This document shows positions 17,047 through 25,203 of a stretch of 64,000 bases of DNA, one piece after another. Numbering within the stretch: the stretch's first letter is position 1; each line of letters opens with the position of its first letter. This DNA is from CALOCY01 sp942491975 (GTDB lineage Bacteria > Bacteroidota > Bacteroidia > Bacteroidales > Prolixibacteraceae). The stretch spans positions 2,108,001-2,172,000 of the forward strand of contig CALOCY010000004.1 in NCBI GenBank assembly GCA_942491975.1. Direction: 5' to 3'. The notes beneath the pieces were generated by a model. The model made no database searches. It was not told the DNA's origin and worked only from the letters and a program-made list of their open reading frames with translations. A program made the position numbers and the translations under genes.

Positions 17047-18411
17047 TTAGAAGTTATAGCTTACACCGGCGTAAATCCCGAATACCCACGGCTGCATTTT
17101 TATGTAACTTTTGTCGGTAAGTGAGCCCAGGTAATATTTCAATTTGGGTTCAAGATTCAATGACAATTTATTTGAAAGGTTATAATCCAACCCCATTCCA
17201 AACGTGCTGCTGTATGTTAACCCCGACATATTATCAATTTCACCCACACTCCGTTTACCATTGCTGTCGTTAATATAAACATCATTGCCAATCAGAAGAT
17301 TTGCACTCATTCCTCCCAGTAAGTTTATATCGAATCGTTTATCAATCAGCTTGTATTTAACAATCAGGGGTATCTCTATGTATTCAGCCTGAAGTTTTAT
17401 GTCCTGTGAAGAATAGTATGCATTGTCATTTTCCAGGCCTCCCTGAACCAAACCTGCTTTAGCACTCTCTGATGGTATCTCCCTCAGGTTCATAATTCCC
17501 CATGCCCCATTAGAGACCCAGTTATTCGACACACCCGGGGATGTGTATACCATATCGGTACCTGTCGATGAATTATTGTCATAATATGCCATGTTATTTT
17601 CATAAATGAGATCACTGTTTTTCTGGTTCATCCTCGAGTACATTACCCCACTCTGAATACTCAAACGTTTACCTGTCTTTACTTCTACCATCACTGCTGT
17701 CCCTGTCCCCATATTCAAGCTATTTGAGGCACTTGAATAATTCATCATATCCAGGGTATTTGATCTCTCCCCTTCATTTAAAGTTCCAACTGCCCCTGCC
17801 TGTACTCCTAATGAAAGCTGCAATCGTTCTACTCTTTTTGGATTTATTTCAGCAATATTTTGCTCAATAATCTCTTTTTCGGCAGCAGATAAGCCTGCTG
17901 TTAATTGATGTCGTTCTTCGTGCGATGTATGTTTAATAATCAGCTCAGACAATGTATGTATTGATTCACTTAAGCCGTCAAATGAAATAAGGTCCAATAA
18001 TGCAAACGATTCTTCTTTTTCCCGAACAACAGCTTTTTTCCCAGTCATCTTCTTCAACGGTTTTTTTTGTGTAATTACAAGATTATCAGTTATAACCTGT
18101 GGCTGTTTTTTCTGGCTCTCATGCCCTATTTGTGCCAAATTCTGTTCTTCAGACCGGTTTACCTCTTGCCCGATGTTTTCAACAACAACTTCATTTTTCT
18201 CCTGTAGTTGTGTGTTTAGAAACCATCCGGTAATAAAGCCCACAGTAAGTACGGCAGCAGCACCCCCGATCTTCACCCATAATGGAATTATTTTTCTGCG
18301 ACGTGCACTTAACGTAGCATCCAAACGTTCCCATACACGTCCGGGTGGCTGCACTTCGAGCTGCTCCAGCCGACGTTTAAAGTGGTTATCCATGTTTGCT
18401 TTTTTACCCAT
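17047..18411 (-). CDS. Anti-sigma-like membrane anchor fused to a C-terminal outer-membrane beta-barrel domain
   Basis: The 454-residue protein has a cytoplasmic N-terminus (FKRRLEQLEVQPPGRVWERL, residues 11-30) like Bacteroidota proteins encoded next to ECF sigma factors, then one transmembrane helix at about 43-65. A polar linker of roughly 110 residues follows, and the C-terminal ~250 residues look like an outer-membrane barrel (PF13568-like), with alternating strands and a final YAGVSYNF ending in Phe. The gene begins one base after the sigma stop codon, so translation is coupled. I infer that it restrains the sigma factor and reports envelope state. An alternative start is at 18393. No FecR motif is seen. 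Confidence 0.72.
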   Translation of the reverse strand: MGKKANMDNHFKRRLEQLEVQPPGRVWERLDATLSARRRKIIPLWVKIGGAAAVLTVGFITGWFLNTQLQEKNEVVVENIGQEVNRSEEQNLAQIGHESQKKQPQVITDNLVITQKKPLKKMTGKKAVVREKEESFALLDLISFDGLSESIHTLSELIIKHTSHEERHQLTAGLSAAEKEIIEQNIAEINPKRVERLQLSLGVQAGAVGTLNEGERSNTLDMMNYSSASNSLNMGTGTAVMVEVKTGKRLSIQSGVMYSRMNQKNSDLIYENNMAYYDNNSSTGTDMVYTSPGVSNNWVSNGAWGIMNLREIPSESAKAGLVQGGLENDNAYYSSQDIKLQAEYIEIPLIVKYKLIDKRFDINLLGGMSANLLIGNDVYINDSNGKRSVGEIDNMSGLTYSSTFGMGLDYNLSNKLSLNLEPKLKYYLGSLTDKSYIKMQPWVFGIYAGVSYNF

Positions 18412-18412
18412 G

Positions 18413-18961
18413 TTATACGCTTTTTAGCTCCCCTACCATATCTTGCTTCACTTTCTTTCTCATAATATCCCTTGCCCTAGCAAGGTTCGATTTTGAAGTT
18501 CCTTCAGATATACCCATTTTTTGAGCTATCTCTTTATGTGACAATCCATCAATGACGTATAAATTAAAAACCATCCGGTAACGTGGCGGAAGTTCACAAA
18601 TGAACTGTAACAATCTTTTTTCTGACAGTTGGCTTACTTCCGCTTCTTCAATCCATTCGTCTGTATATGCCATTTTTTCTTCTACAAAAAGTAGTGTTTG
18701 CTGATCACGGAATTTTGCCAGACACACATTGATGACGATCCGTCTCATCCATCCTTCAAAAGCCCCTTTATATGCAAAGCCCCCGATCTTATCAAAAACC
18801 CTGATAAACCCATCATGCAGATTATCTTCTGCCTCTGACCGGTTACCGGAATAACGCAGGCAAACAGCAAACATCTTCGCAGAAAATCTCCGGTACAATG
18901 CAGCCTGTGCCTTTCGCTTTCCGGCTTTACACTCTTCTATAATTCTACTCAATTCTTCCAC
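18413..18961 (-). CDS. ECF-type RNA polymerase sigma factor
   Basis: The 182-residue protein has sigma region 2 at about residues 20-85 (ALYRRFSAKMFAVCLRYSGN, with FEGWMRRIVIN) and region 4 at about 120-172 (LPPRYRMVFNLYVIDGLSH, then a helix-turn-helix EIAQKMGISEGTSKSNLARA). There is no region 1 or 3, as in group 4 sigma factors. It is coupled to the anti-sigma-like barrel protein downstream. The predicted leader carries an ECF-like motif and a palindrome (18981-19024), which suggests positive autoregulation. The SusC/SusD genes of the window are not adjacent, so this is not a typical polysaccharide-locus sigma factor. Confidence 0.9.
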   Translation of the reverse strand: MEELSRIIEECKAGKRKAQAALYRRFSAKMFAVCLRYSGNRSEAEDNLHDGFIRVFDKIGGFAYKGAFEGWMRRIVINVCLAKFRDQQTLLFVEEKMAYTDEWIEEAEVSQLSEKRLLQFICELPPRYRMVFNLYVIDGLSHKEIAQKMGISEGTSKSNLARARDIMRKKVKQDMVGELKSV

Positions 18962-18980
18962 GTAAGAGTATCAGGGTTCG

Positions 18981-19024
18981 ATCTTTTCATAAGAAAAGAT
19001 GCCATAAATGAATAAAGGTTGCGT
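18981..19024 (-). promoter_or_regulatory. ECF-like promoter and palindrome upstream of the sigma gene
   Basis: On the minus strand ACGCAACCTTT (19024-19014) is followed after exactly 12 bases by CATC (19001-18998). This fits the general ECF pattern of an AAC-containing -35 element and a short -10 element. A perfect 8-4-8 palindrome, ATCTTTTC-ATAA-GAAAAGAT, occupies 18981-19000 and overlaps the -10-like element and predicted start. The sigma start codon follows about 30 bases later, so autoregulation is likely (inference). Confidence 0.55.
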
Positions 19025-19111
19025 CAAGTATACGCTTTTATTTCCACAACCGTTCCAGATCCAATATAGATACAAATAACAACAATACGATTGTACAATT
19101 TTTTTACCCTA

Positions 19112-19138
19112 ACGCAACCTTTCAGTAAATCTTACATC
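19112..19138 (+). promoter_or_regulatory. Second, divergent copy of the ECF-like promoter motif
   Basis: ACGCAACCTTT (19112-19122), N12, CATC (19135-19138) repeats exactly the motif and spacing seen on the minus strand 87 bases away, in the opposite direction. Nothing recognisable is encoded downstream before the transposase remnant, so the promoter seems to have lost its gene. Confidence 0.5.
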
Positions 19139-19356
19139 ATAAGAAAAAAATAAACATTCGACAATTAATACCGATTATTTCTCAAAATGGCCTTTTAGTT
19201 CGCTTAACCCCTAAAAGTTCTTTAAAACTATATCGGCATTATAATCAGTACACTAAACAAATGGACGATGATAAATTATTAGTTTATAAATCAATCTATT
19301 GTTAAATTCAAGTTGACCTCCTCCCGAGAAACTGGACTGTTTTAAATTAGAGTGAT

Positions 19357-19686
19357 ATGCTAGAAGAAATCAGACCATTTATAAAATCAATTACGGGCGA
19401 CAACGGAAAGGAATTTTCAGAACATCAGTATATTACAGATGAATATTGTGAGTCCTATTTCGCTAATCCGTACAGCCCTTGGGAACGAGGATCAAATGAA
19501 AATCTCAATGGGCTTATCAGACAATACATTCCTAAAAGCACAGATTTTTCGACACTAGAAGAAGAGTATTTAGAAGAAATTGAAAACAAATTAAACAACA
19601 GGCCTAGAAAACGTTTTATGTTTGAATCACCTATATTTGTTATGGAAAAATTATTGTTTAACCCAGAAGTTGCATTAGTGGCTTGA
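19357..19686 (+). pseudogene. IS30-family transposase remnant (C-terminal part)
   Basis: The 109-residue frame matches only the C-terminal half of the IS30 DDE domain: ITGDNGKEFSEHQYI (one catalytic Asp), then YFANPYSPWERGSNENLNGL with the catalytic Glu, then NNRPRKRFMFESP. A complete IS30 transposase has roughly 320-350 residues, so the helix-turn-helix and first catalytic Asp are missing. The frame is closed by a stop 9 bases before the ATG. AATTCAAG (19305-19312) and CTTGAATT (19682-19689) form an 8-base inverted match flanking the remnant, which might be worn element ends or chance. The element cannot move by itself. Confidence 0.85.
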
Positions 19687-19936
19687 ATTCAGCCAAAAAG
19701 AAGAACTTATAACTATTCTAAAATCCAATAAAGATTATTCTTTTTGCATTCCTTGGTACTATGGAGAAACAGAGGATTATTTTATAATAACTTCGCCTTG
19801 TTTTATCAACTATGGACACTGGGGCGAAGAGTACAAATCTCTTGAAAATTTAGAAAAAACCATCTTAACCATAATTACAAATAACAATTACGATTGTCCA
19901 AATAGATTTAGATTAAACTGTACTCCTTCGTCTTAA
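19679..19936 (+). pseudogene. Beheaded ORF after the IS30 remnant, unknown function
   Basis: Directly after a TAG at 19676-19678, a frame runs 85 codons without an ATG to a TAA at 19934-19936. It reads WLEFSQKEELITILKSNKDY at the start and contains CIPWYYGETEDYFIIT and INYGHWGEEYKSLENLEK. The composition, with regular aromatic and charged residues, looks like real protein, and the 5' end appears lost where the IS30 remnant begins. I do not recognise the family. It could be the gene once driven by the divergent promoter at 19112-19138 (speculation). Confidence 0.5.
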
Positions 19937-19953
19937 TTAAAATGAGTCATCCT

Positions 19954-19992
19954 AAAAAAGGGGAAATACCATTGCGGTACTTCCCCTTTTTT
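19954..19992. terminator. Bidirectional terminator between the remnant ORF and lpd
   Basis: AAAAAAGGGGAAATACC pairs with GGTACTTCCCCTTTTTT across a 5-base loop, with one A-C mismatch in the stem. A- and T-runs on both sides allow use in both directions; lpd ends 30 bases to the right. Confidence 0.8.
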
Positions 19993-20021
19993 CTATGTCA
20001 TCTTTTTATACTATTTCGGAC

Positions 20022-21413
20022 TTAGACATGTATCACCTCCCCATAAGCCGCAGCAGCAGCTTCCATTATGGCTTCGCTCATTGTGGGGTGTGGATGAATG
20101 GCTTTAATTAACTCATGGCCTGTAACCTCCAGTTTACGGGCGACTACCAGTTCGGCGATCATTTCGGTAACATTACCCCCAATCATATGGGCACCTAACA
20201 GTTCACCGTATTTCGCATCAAATACCAACTTCACAAAACCATCTTTTTGCCCGGCAGCACTGGCTTTACCCGATGCGGTAAACGGGAATTTACCTGTTTT
20301 CACCTCATAACCCGCCTCTTTAGCCATCTCCTCAGTCACGCCTACCGATGATACCTCGGGTGTTGTATAGGTACATCCCGGAATGTTGCCATAATCAACC
20401 GGTTCAACTTCCAGCCCGGCAATTTTTTCCACACAGGTAATCCCCTCAGCCGATGCCACATGTGCCAGTGCAGGACCGTGTACAATATCGCCAATGGCAT
20501 ATACCCCCTCAACATTGGTGCGGTAGTAATCGTCAACTTTAACCTTATCTTTCTCCAACTCAACACCCAATTCTTCCAGACCAATATTTTCAAGGTTGGG
20601 GGTTACCCCTACAGCTGACAACACGATCTCAGCCTCGAATACCTCTTCGCCTTTTTTTGTCTTAACTGTTACCTTACACAGGTTGCCCGATGTATCCACC
20701 GACTGCACTTCGGCACTGGTCAACACCTTCATTTTGGCCTTTTTGAACGAGCGTGCCAACTGTTTTGACACATCAACATCCTCATTGGGGACAATGTTGG
20801 GCAGAAACTCTATCAATGTAACTTCAGTACCTATACTGTGGTAAAAGTTGGCAAATTCACTACCAATAGCCCCTGACCCTACTACAACCATGCTCTCAGG
20901 CTGTTTGGGCAGTGTCATGGCCTCACGGTAACCTATCACCTTCACACCGTCCTGTTTCAGGTTGGGAAGTTCTTTTGAACGTGCCCCGGTTGCAAGTATT
21001 ATATGCTTCGCTGTTACATCGGTCTTATTACCCTCGGCATCGGTCACCTCAATGGTGCTATTATTTTTTAATTTTCCAAAGCCATTAACCACCTCTATCT
21101 TATTTTTTTTGAACAGGTATTGTATCCCTTTGCTCATGCCATCGGCCACATCACGGCTACGTTTCACCATCTTCTCAAAATCGGGTTTTACCTCCCCGTT
21201 AATCGCCACACCATAATCGGCCGCATGAATGGCGTATTCGTAAGCCTGGGCACTTTTCAGTAACGATTTGGTCGGGATACATCCCCAGTTTAAACAGATG
21301 CCCCCCAGGTTCTCTTTTTCTATTACACCTACTTTAAATCCCAGTTGCGATGCCCGTATAGCAGCCACATAACCACCCGGTCCGCTTCCTATAACAACAA
21401 GGTCAAAATTCAT
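20022..21413 (-). CDS. lpdA: Dihydrolipoyl dehydrogenase
   Basis: The 463-residue flavoprotein reoxidises dihydrolipoyl groups of 2-oxoacid dehydrogenase complexes or the glycine cleavage system, using NAD. The FAD motif IGSGPGGYVAAIRA lies at residues 8-21, the redox disulfide in GGICLNWGCIPTK (C40 and C45), the NAD motif VVVGSGAIGSEFANF at about 175-189, and the catalytic His-Glu dyad in HPHPTMSEAIMEA near the C-terminus. No E1 or E2 gene is nearby, so its partner complex cannot be named. A perfect -7 element lies 46 bases upstream. Confidence 0.95.
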   Translation of the reverse strand: MNFDLVVIGSGPGGYVAAIRASQLGFKVGVIEKENLGGICLNWGCIPTKSLLKSAQAYEYAIHAADYGVAINGEVKPDFEKMVKRSRDVADGMSKGIQYLFKKNKIEVVNGFGKLKNNSTIEVTDAEGNKTDVTAKHIILATGARSKELPNLKQDGVKVIGYREAMTLPKQPESMVVVGSGAIGSEFANFYHSIGTEVTLIEFLPNIVPNEDVDVSKQLARSFKKAKMKVLTSAEVQSVDTSGNLCKVTVKTKKGEEVFEAEIVLSAVGVTPNLENIGLEELGVELEKDKVKVDDYYRTNVEGVYAIGDIVHGPALAHVASAEGITCVEKIAGLEVEPVDYGNIPGCTYTTPEVSSVGVTEEMAKEAGYEVKTGKFPFTASGKASAAGQKDGFVKLVFDAKYGELLGAHMIGGNVTEMIAELVVARKLEVTGHELIKAIHPHPTMSEAIMEAAAAAYGEVIHV

Positions 21414-21459
21414 AATTATCAGCTATTTTTATCGCGTTAATATGCATTTTTTAACATTG

Positions 21460-21467
21460 CAAATATA
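21460..21467 (-). promoter_or_regulatory. -7 element of the lpd promoter
   Basis: On the minus strand TATATTTG is a perfect TAnnTTTG 46 bases before the lpd start. A TTTTG lies upstream but only 14 bases away, so the -33 element is uncertain. Confidence 0.45.
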
Positions 21468-21515
21468 ACGGCATATGTAAACAAAAGTTCAGGATTGAAT
21501 CATGATTTTTGTCTG

Positions 21516-22610
21516 CTAATCCAGTAACTCCTTCAATTTATTTTCAAGTGCCACTCCATGCAGGTTCCGGGCTATGATCCGTCCCTCTGCATCCAGTAAC
21601 AGGTTATACGGAATGGCATTTATCCTGAACAACCGGACTGCTTCACTTCTTTTTCCTTTGAGGTCAGAAACATGATGCCAGGTTAACCCGTCTTTTTCGA
21701 TGGCATCCAGCCACTCTTCCTTTTTATAGTCGAGCGAAACCCCCAATATATCAAACCCTTTATCTTTGTATTGATGGTATATTTTTACAATGTCCGGGTT
21801 CTCTATCCGGCATGGCCGGCACCACGAAGCCCAAAAGTCGACCAATAAAATCTTTCCTCTTAACGATGACAAAGCTATAGGGTTCCCCCCGGTATCATTA
21901 AATGCAAAATCGGGTGCAACAGCCCCGATTATTACTTTTTTTCGCTCTTCGTTAAATGCTTTCAGCTCTTTGTAGTAAATTAATTTTTTAACCTCAGCTT
22001 CCATCACTTCCATCACTTCGTCAAGCTCGGGAACAGTCATTTTCTCAGCCAGTTGCCAACGCACTACAAAAGGGGCAACAACCGAGTGTTTGTAATTACT
22101 TACAAAGTTTCGGGCAAATACCCGCTGATTGTCAACTGCCGCCTCAAACTCAGCTTTTGCTTCAATAACCTTCTCTTCGTTGCCACCGGCATGGGCCATC
22201 CTGTATTTTGATTGTTGCTGCTGTACCTCTCCTGCAAACCTCGTATACTGATCCATAAAAAGCTTAAACTCATCATGGGTTTTTGATCCGGTGAAAACGG
22301 TTTTGTCAAGACTATCGGCAAATGCTTCCACAACCATACTTCCCTGTTCTACAAAAAATGGTGGCAGGGGTTTCTTATCATCTATTAAGATGTAGAACAA
22401 TTGAGGCATTTCAATATCGCCGGAAAATTGAAATTCCCCATTCACGATGTCAGTAGTGTCAACACCAACTAATTGTCCCTTTTCAAGTGTTTTCAGTAAC
22501 AGTTTTCCCTCTTCCATTCCGTGAAAACGCCCTGTTATCTCAAACTTTTTTTCGCTCTTACAGCTAAAAAGAAAAACACTTAAACATATCAAAAGAAGAG
22601 TACGTGTCAT
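21516..22610 (-). CDS. TlpA-like thioredoxin-fold lipoprotein with DUF4369 domain
   Basis: The 364-residue protein begins with a lipoprotein signal, MTRTLLLICLSVFLFSC (lipobox LFSC, acylated C17). Residues ~25-120 resemble the DUF4369 domain (ITGRFHGMEEGKLLLKTLEK), followed by a helical linker rich in Gln and Glu, and from about residue 230 an AhpC/TSA-Redoxin domain with the active site FWASWCRPCRIENPDI. It is probably a membrane-anchored periplasmic thiol-disulfide reductase. It lies between lpd and meaB on the same strand, with 27 bases to meaB. Whether it shares their transcript is unclear. Confidence 0.88.
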   Translation of the reverse strand: MTRTLLLICLSVFLFSCKSEKKFEITGRFHGMEEGKLLLKTLEKGQLVGVDTTDIVNGEFQFSGDIEMPQLFYILIDDKKPLPPFFVEQGSMVVEAFADSLDKTVFTGSKTHDEFKLFMDQYTRFAGEVQQQQSKYRMAHAGGNEEKVIEAKAEFEAAVDNQRVFARNFVSNYKHSVVAPFVVRWQLAEKMTVPELDEVMEVMEAEVKKLIYYKELKAFNEERKKVIIGAVAPDFAFNDTGGNPIALSSLRGKILLVDFWASWCRPCRIENPDIVKIYHQYKDKGFDILGVSLDYKKEEWLDAIEKDGLTWHHVSDLKGKRSEAVRLFRINAIPYNLLLDAEGRIIARNLHGVALENKLKELLD

Positions 22611-22637
22611 TATTGAAATTTTTCGTTATCAATGTGG

Positions 22638-23750
22638 TTATTTATCTCCGAAATAGTTGTCAAGCAACAACTTAGCTGCAACAAAAGAGCTCAACTCTTT
22701 TCGTAAAACTTTTTCTTCAATTTCATCCAATATCGCTTTGACATGATGATGGTTGTAGAAATTACTTTTTAGTTGTTCATGAATACTTTCATACATCCTG
22801 TATTTGGCCTGCTCACTCCGACGATGCTGAAAATACCCATTCGTGTCGGTCAGCTTTTTGTAAGCTTCAATCATTTCCCAAATGCTGTCCATTCCTGTTT
22901 TTTTCAATGCCGAACAAGTCACTACTTCAGGTTTCCAACCCGAAGGGGAAGGCGGAAACAGATGCAATGCATTTTCAAATTGCACCCGGGCCAACTGTGC
23001 TTTCTCCAGGTTATTCCCATCGGCTTTATTGATGGCAATGGCATCGGCCATCTCCATAATTCCCCGTTTTATCCCCTGTAGCTCATCTCCCGCACCCGAA
23101 ATCTGGATCAGCAGGAAAAAGTCGACCATTGAGTGTACGGCTGTTTCCGACTGTCCAACACCAACCGTCTCAACAAAAATGGTATCAAAGCCTGCCGCTT
23201 CACAAAGAATAATCGTCTCACGTGTTTTCCGGGCTACCCCGCCCAGTGATCCGGCAGAAGGACTGGGGCGGATATAAGCATTTTTATCCCCCGAAAGTTC
23301 CTCCATACGTGTTTTATCACCAAGGATACTCCCTTTGGAACGTTCACTACTGGGATCTATAGCAAGCACTGCAAGCTTTTTCCCTTTGCTTGTAAGGGAT
23401 TTTCCCATTGCCTCAATAAAGGTGCTTTTCCCGGCACCCGGCACCCCGGTAATTCCCAGTCGAAACGATTTTCCCGAAAATGGCAAGCATTTAAAAATAA
23501 TCTCCTGTGCAATTTTCTGATGCTTAGGCTTAGAGCTTTCCACAAGGGTCACTGCCTGACTTAGCAGGGATATATTCCCGTCAAGTATACCTTTCACATA
23601 TTCTTCGGCACTCCGTAACCGCTTCTTTTTTTTCAGAAACTGGTTTACCGATGCAGGGTTTACTATTTCAGGCTGATCAATGCCTTTGTTGACTTTCAAC
23701 CCCTTATACTTTTCACTATTTTCGATATGATCTTGTTTCGGATCACTCAT
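22638..23750 (-). CDS. meaB: Methylmalonyl-CoA mutase-associated GTPase MeaB
   Basis: The 370-residue G3E-family GTPase has its P-loop GVPGAGKSTFIEAMG at about residues 101-115, DPSSERSKGSILGDKTRM in the switch I region, and the family's ETVGVGQSE motif and NKADGNN base-recognition motif. MeaB protects and loads the B12-dependent methylmalonyl-CoA mutase. The mutase genes are not adjacent. The carboxyltransferase and biotin carrier at 61.9-63.8 kb could act on the mutase product, so a succinate-propionate route is likely in this organism (inference). Confidence 0.93.
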   Translation of the reverse strand: MSDPKQDHIENSEKYKGLKVNKGIDQPEIVNPASVNQFLKKKKRLRSAEEYVKGILDGNISLLSQAVTLVESSKPKHQKIAQEIIFKCLPFSGKSFRLGITGVPGAGKSTFIEAMGKSLTSKGKKLAVLAIDPSSERSKGSILGDKTRMEELSGDKNAYIRPSPSAGSLGGVARKTRETIILCEAAGFDTIFVETVGVGQSETAVHSMVDFFLLIQISGAGDELQGIKRGIMEMADAIAINKADGNNLEKAQLARVQFENALHLFPPSPSGWKPEVVTCSALKKTGMDSIWEMIEAYKKLTDTNGYFQHRRSEQAKYRMYESIHEQLKSNFYNHHHVKAILDEIEEKVLRKELSSFVAAKLLLDNYFGDK

Positions 23751-23805
23751 TACTTATTAATTTTACTACAAAAATACAATATTACCCCCCTATTTTACGC
23801 CTGAA

Positions 23806-23836
23806 ATCAAAAAAGCTGCCTTAAAAAAGACAGCTT
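23806..23836 (-). terminator. Rho-independent terminator after the DUF1573 gene
   Basis: On the minus strand AAGCTGTC pairs with GGCAGCTT (one wobble) across an 8-base loop and is followed by TTTTTTGA. Confidence 0.75.
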
Positions 23837-23866
23837 CTTCCCTCTATTTACTTATTTGATGATCTT

Positions 23867-24946
23867 TTATGTCCGTTTTACGGTGCCGGTAAGCCTGATA
23901 CTTAGCGTCGAATGATTTGGGTCATTTGTTATTATAGTCACCGGCTTACTTTGCCTTCCCATCTTTCCTCTCGAATTAAACGATATTTTCAATTCTGTCT
24001 TTTCTCCCGGAAGCAATACTTTTTTAGCGGGCTGTGCAGCAGTACAACCGCATGTTGTACGCACCCTGCGAATAATCAGGTCTCTTTTCCCGGTATTCTT
24101 AATAGTAAATGTCTTTTCTACTTTTTCGCCCTGTGTTATCTCCCCAAAGTTAAACAGGGTTTCGTCAAGCTCTGCCACAGGGGCATTTTTTAGTTCTTCT
24201 TCGTTAAGTGCCGAAAAATCTTCAGTTATGGTTGCACTTACCCCTATCGAATTTTGATAATTATCAACCCCGTTCAATTTAAAATAGATCCTGTCCATAG
24301 TAAAACCATACATTCTCTTTTTTGTTGCATCGTATGTAATCAACATTTGTCCTTTTTGTTTAGGGGCAACTCTTTCCGGTAGCACCTGAACCGTTAAATG
24401 CTGGGGCACATTTTTCAATGCCACAACAACATCCTCTTCCGAGTCATTTATAAAAGACAAACTGTCTGTTTTGACTTCCGAATCTTTAATTTCAGTAAAT
24501 GTCAGATGGTTCGATTTCATTCTTATTTGCCCCAGTTTGCGGGGATATTTTTCTGCCAGTGTCCGTTCACGGGGAAGGACTTTCCCTTTAATCCTTAGAA
24601 ACACTGTTGCCGGGTCGCCATTCGATATTACCCTGACCTGCTTATTGAATGCCCCCGGACGGTTTCTGGGTTTATAACTCACAGCAATATGCCCCTCTTT
24701 ACCCGGTAAAATCGGCTCTCTTGACCATGACGGAGAGGTACAGCCACACGATGCCAGCACATTGTTTACAATCAACGGGGCGTCCCCGGTATTTTTAAAT
24801 TTAAACTGATAGGTTTGATTTCCGGCTTCTTCTTTGAATGTTCCAAAATCATGTTGTACTACTTCAAACTCTATTTTCGGTTTCTGGGCAAATACCACTC
24901 CGAAACCAATAATACATAATGCCAATAGAACAATTGCTTTTTTCAT
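23867..24946 (-). CDS. Secreted DUF1573 protein with two repeats
   Basis: The 359-residue protein starts with a signal peptide (MKKAIVLLALCIIGFGVVFAQ). It contains at least two immunoglobulin-like DUF1573 units, one near residues 25-110 with VVQHDFGTFKEE and ASCGCTSPSW, and one near 255-355 with LFNFGEITQGEKVEKTF and TTCGCTAAQPAKK. The middle third is a less conserved beta-rich region. DUF1573 proteins are exported and of unknown molecular function. A terminator follows at 23806-23836. The divergent histidine kinase gene starts 257 bases upstream. Confidence 0.88.
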   Translation of the reverse strand: MKKAIVLLALCIIGFGVVFAQKPKIEFEVVQHDFGTFKEEAGNQTYQFKFKNTGDAPLIVNNVLASCGCTSPSWSREPILPGKEGHIAVSYKPRNRPGAFNKQVRVISNGDPATVFLRIKGKVLPRERTLAEKYPRKLGQIRMKSNHLTFTEIKDSEVKTDSLSFINDSEEDVVVALKNVPQHLTVQVLPERVAPKQKGQMLITYDATKKRMYGFTMDRIYFKLNGVDNYQNSIGVSATITEDFSALNEEELKNAPVAELDETLFNFGEITQGEKVEKTFTIKNTGKRDLIIRRVRTTCGCTAAQPAKKVLLPGEKTELKISFNSRGKMGRQSKPVTIITNDPNHSTLSIRLTGTVKRT

Positions 24947-25203
24947 ATGTAAAATTTCTACTTTTAGTTGTTGTATGTAACTTACTAAGTCAATTTTTAT
25001 TCATTCTTATTCATGTAATTTTTGAATGAAAATTGAATAGCCATTTCATCACTTTCTATCTTTATTTATTACAATTTCTGCTTACAAAGATAGCTGATGC
25101 CTGATATAAATTGTGTTTATGACTTCTAAAAAGTTGTTAATAATTTGTTAAACACAAAAATTGGCCTGAATTTTACCTTAATTTTAAGAAAAACAGCGTT
25201 TCG

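Larger units (their letters stand above)
18962..19356. other. 395-base region between the ECF sigma gene and the IS30 remnant
   Basis: The left half holds the two divergent promoter-like motifs described separately (18981-19024 and 19112-19138). From 19140 to 19356 there is AT-rich sequence with stops in all frames and no plausible gene. A short stretch at about 19312-19345 (GACCTCCTCCCGAGAAACTG and following) resembles, from memory, the outer end of some IS3-family elements, but this is unproven. Confidence 0.55.

Noticed and set aside
19140..19356. N-terminal part of the IS30 transposase upstream of the remnant
   Set aside because: All three plus frames contain stop codons and I could not find the helix-turn-helix or the first catalytic Asp.
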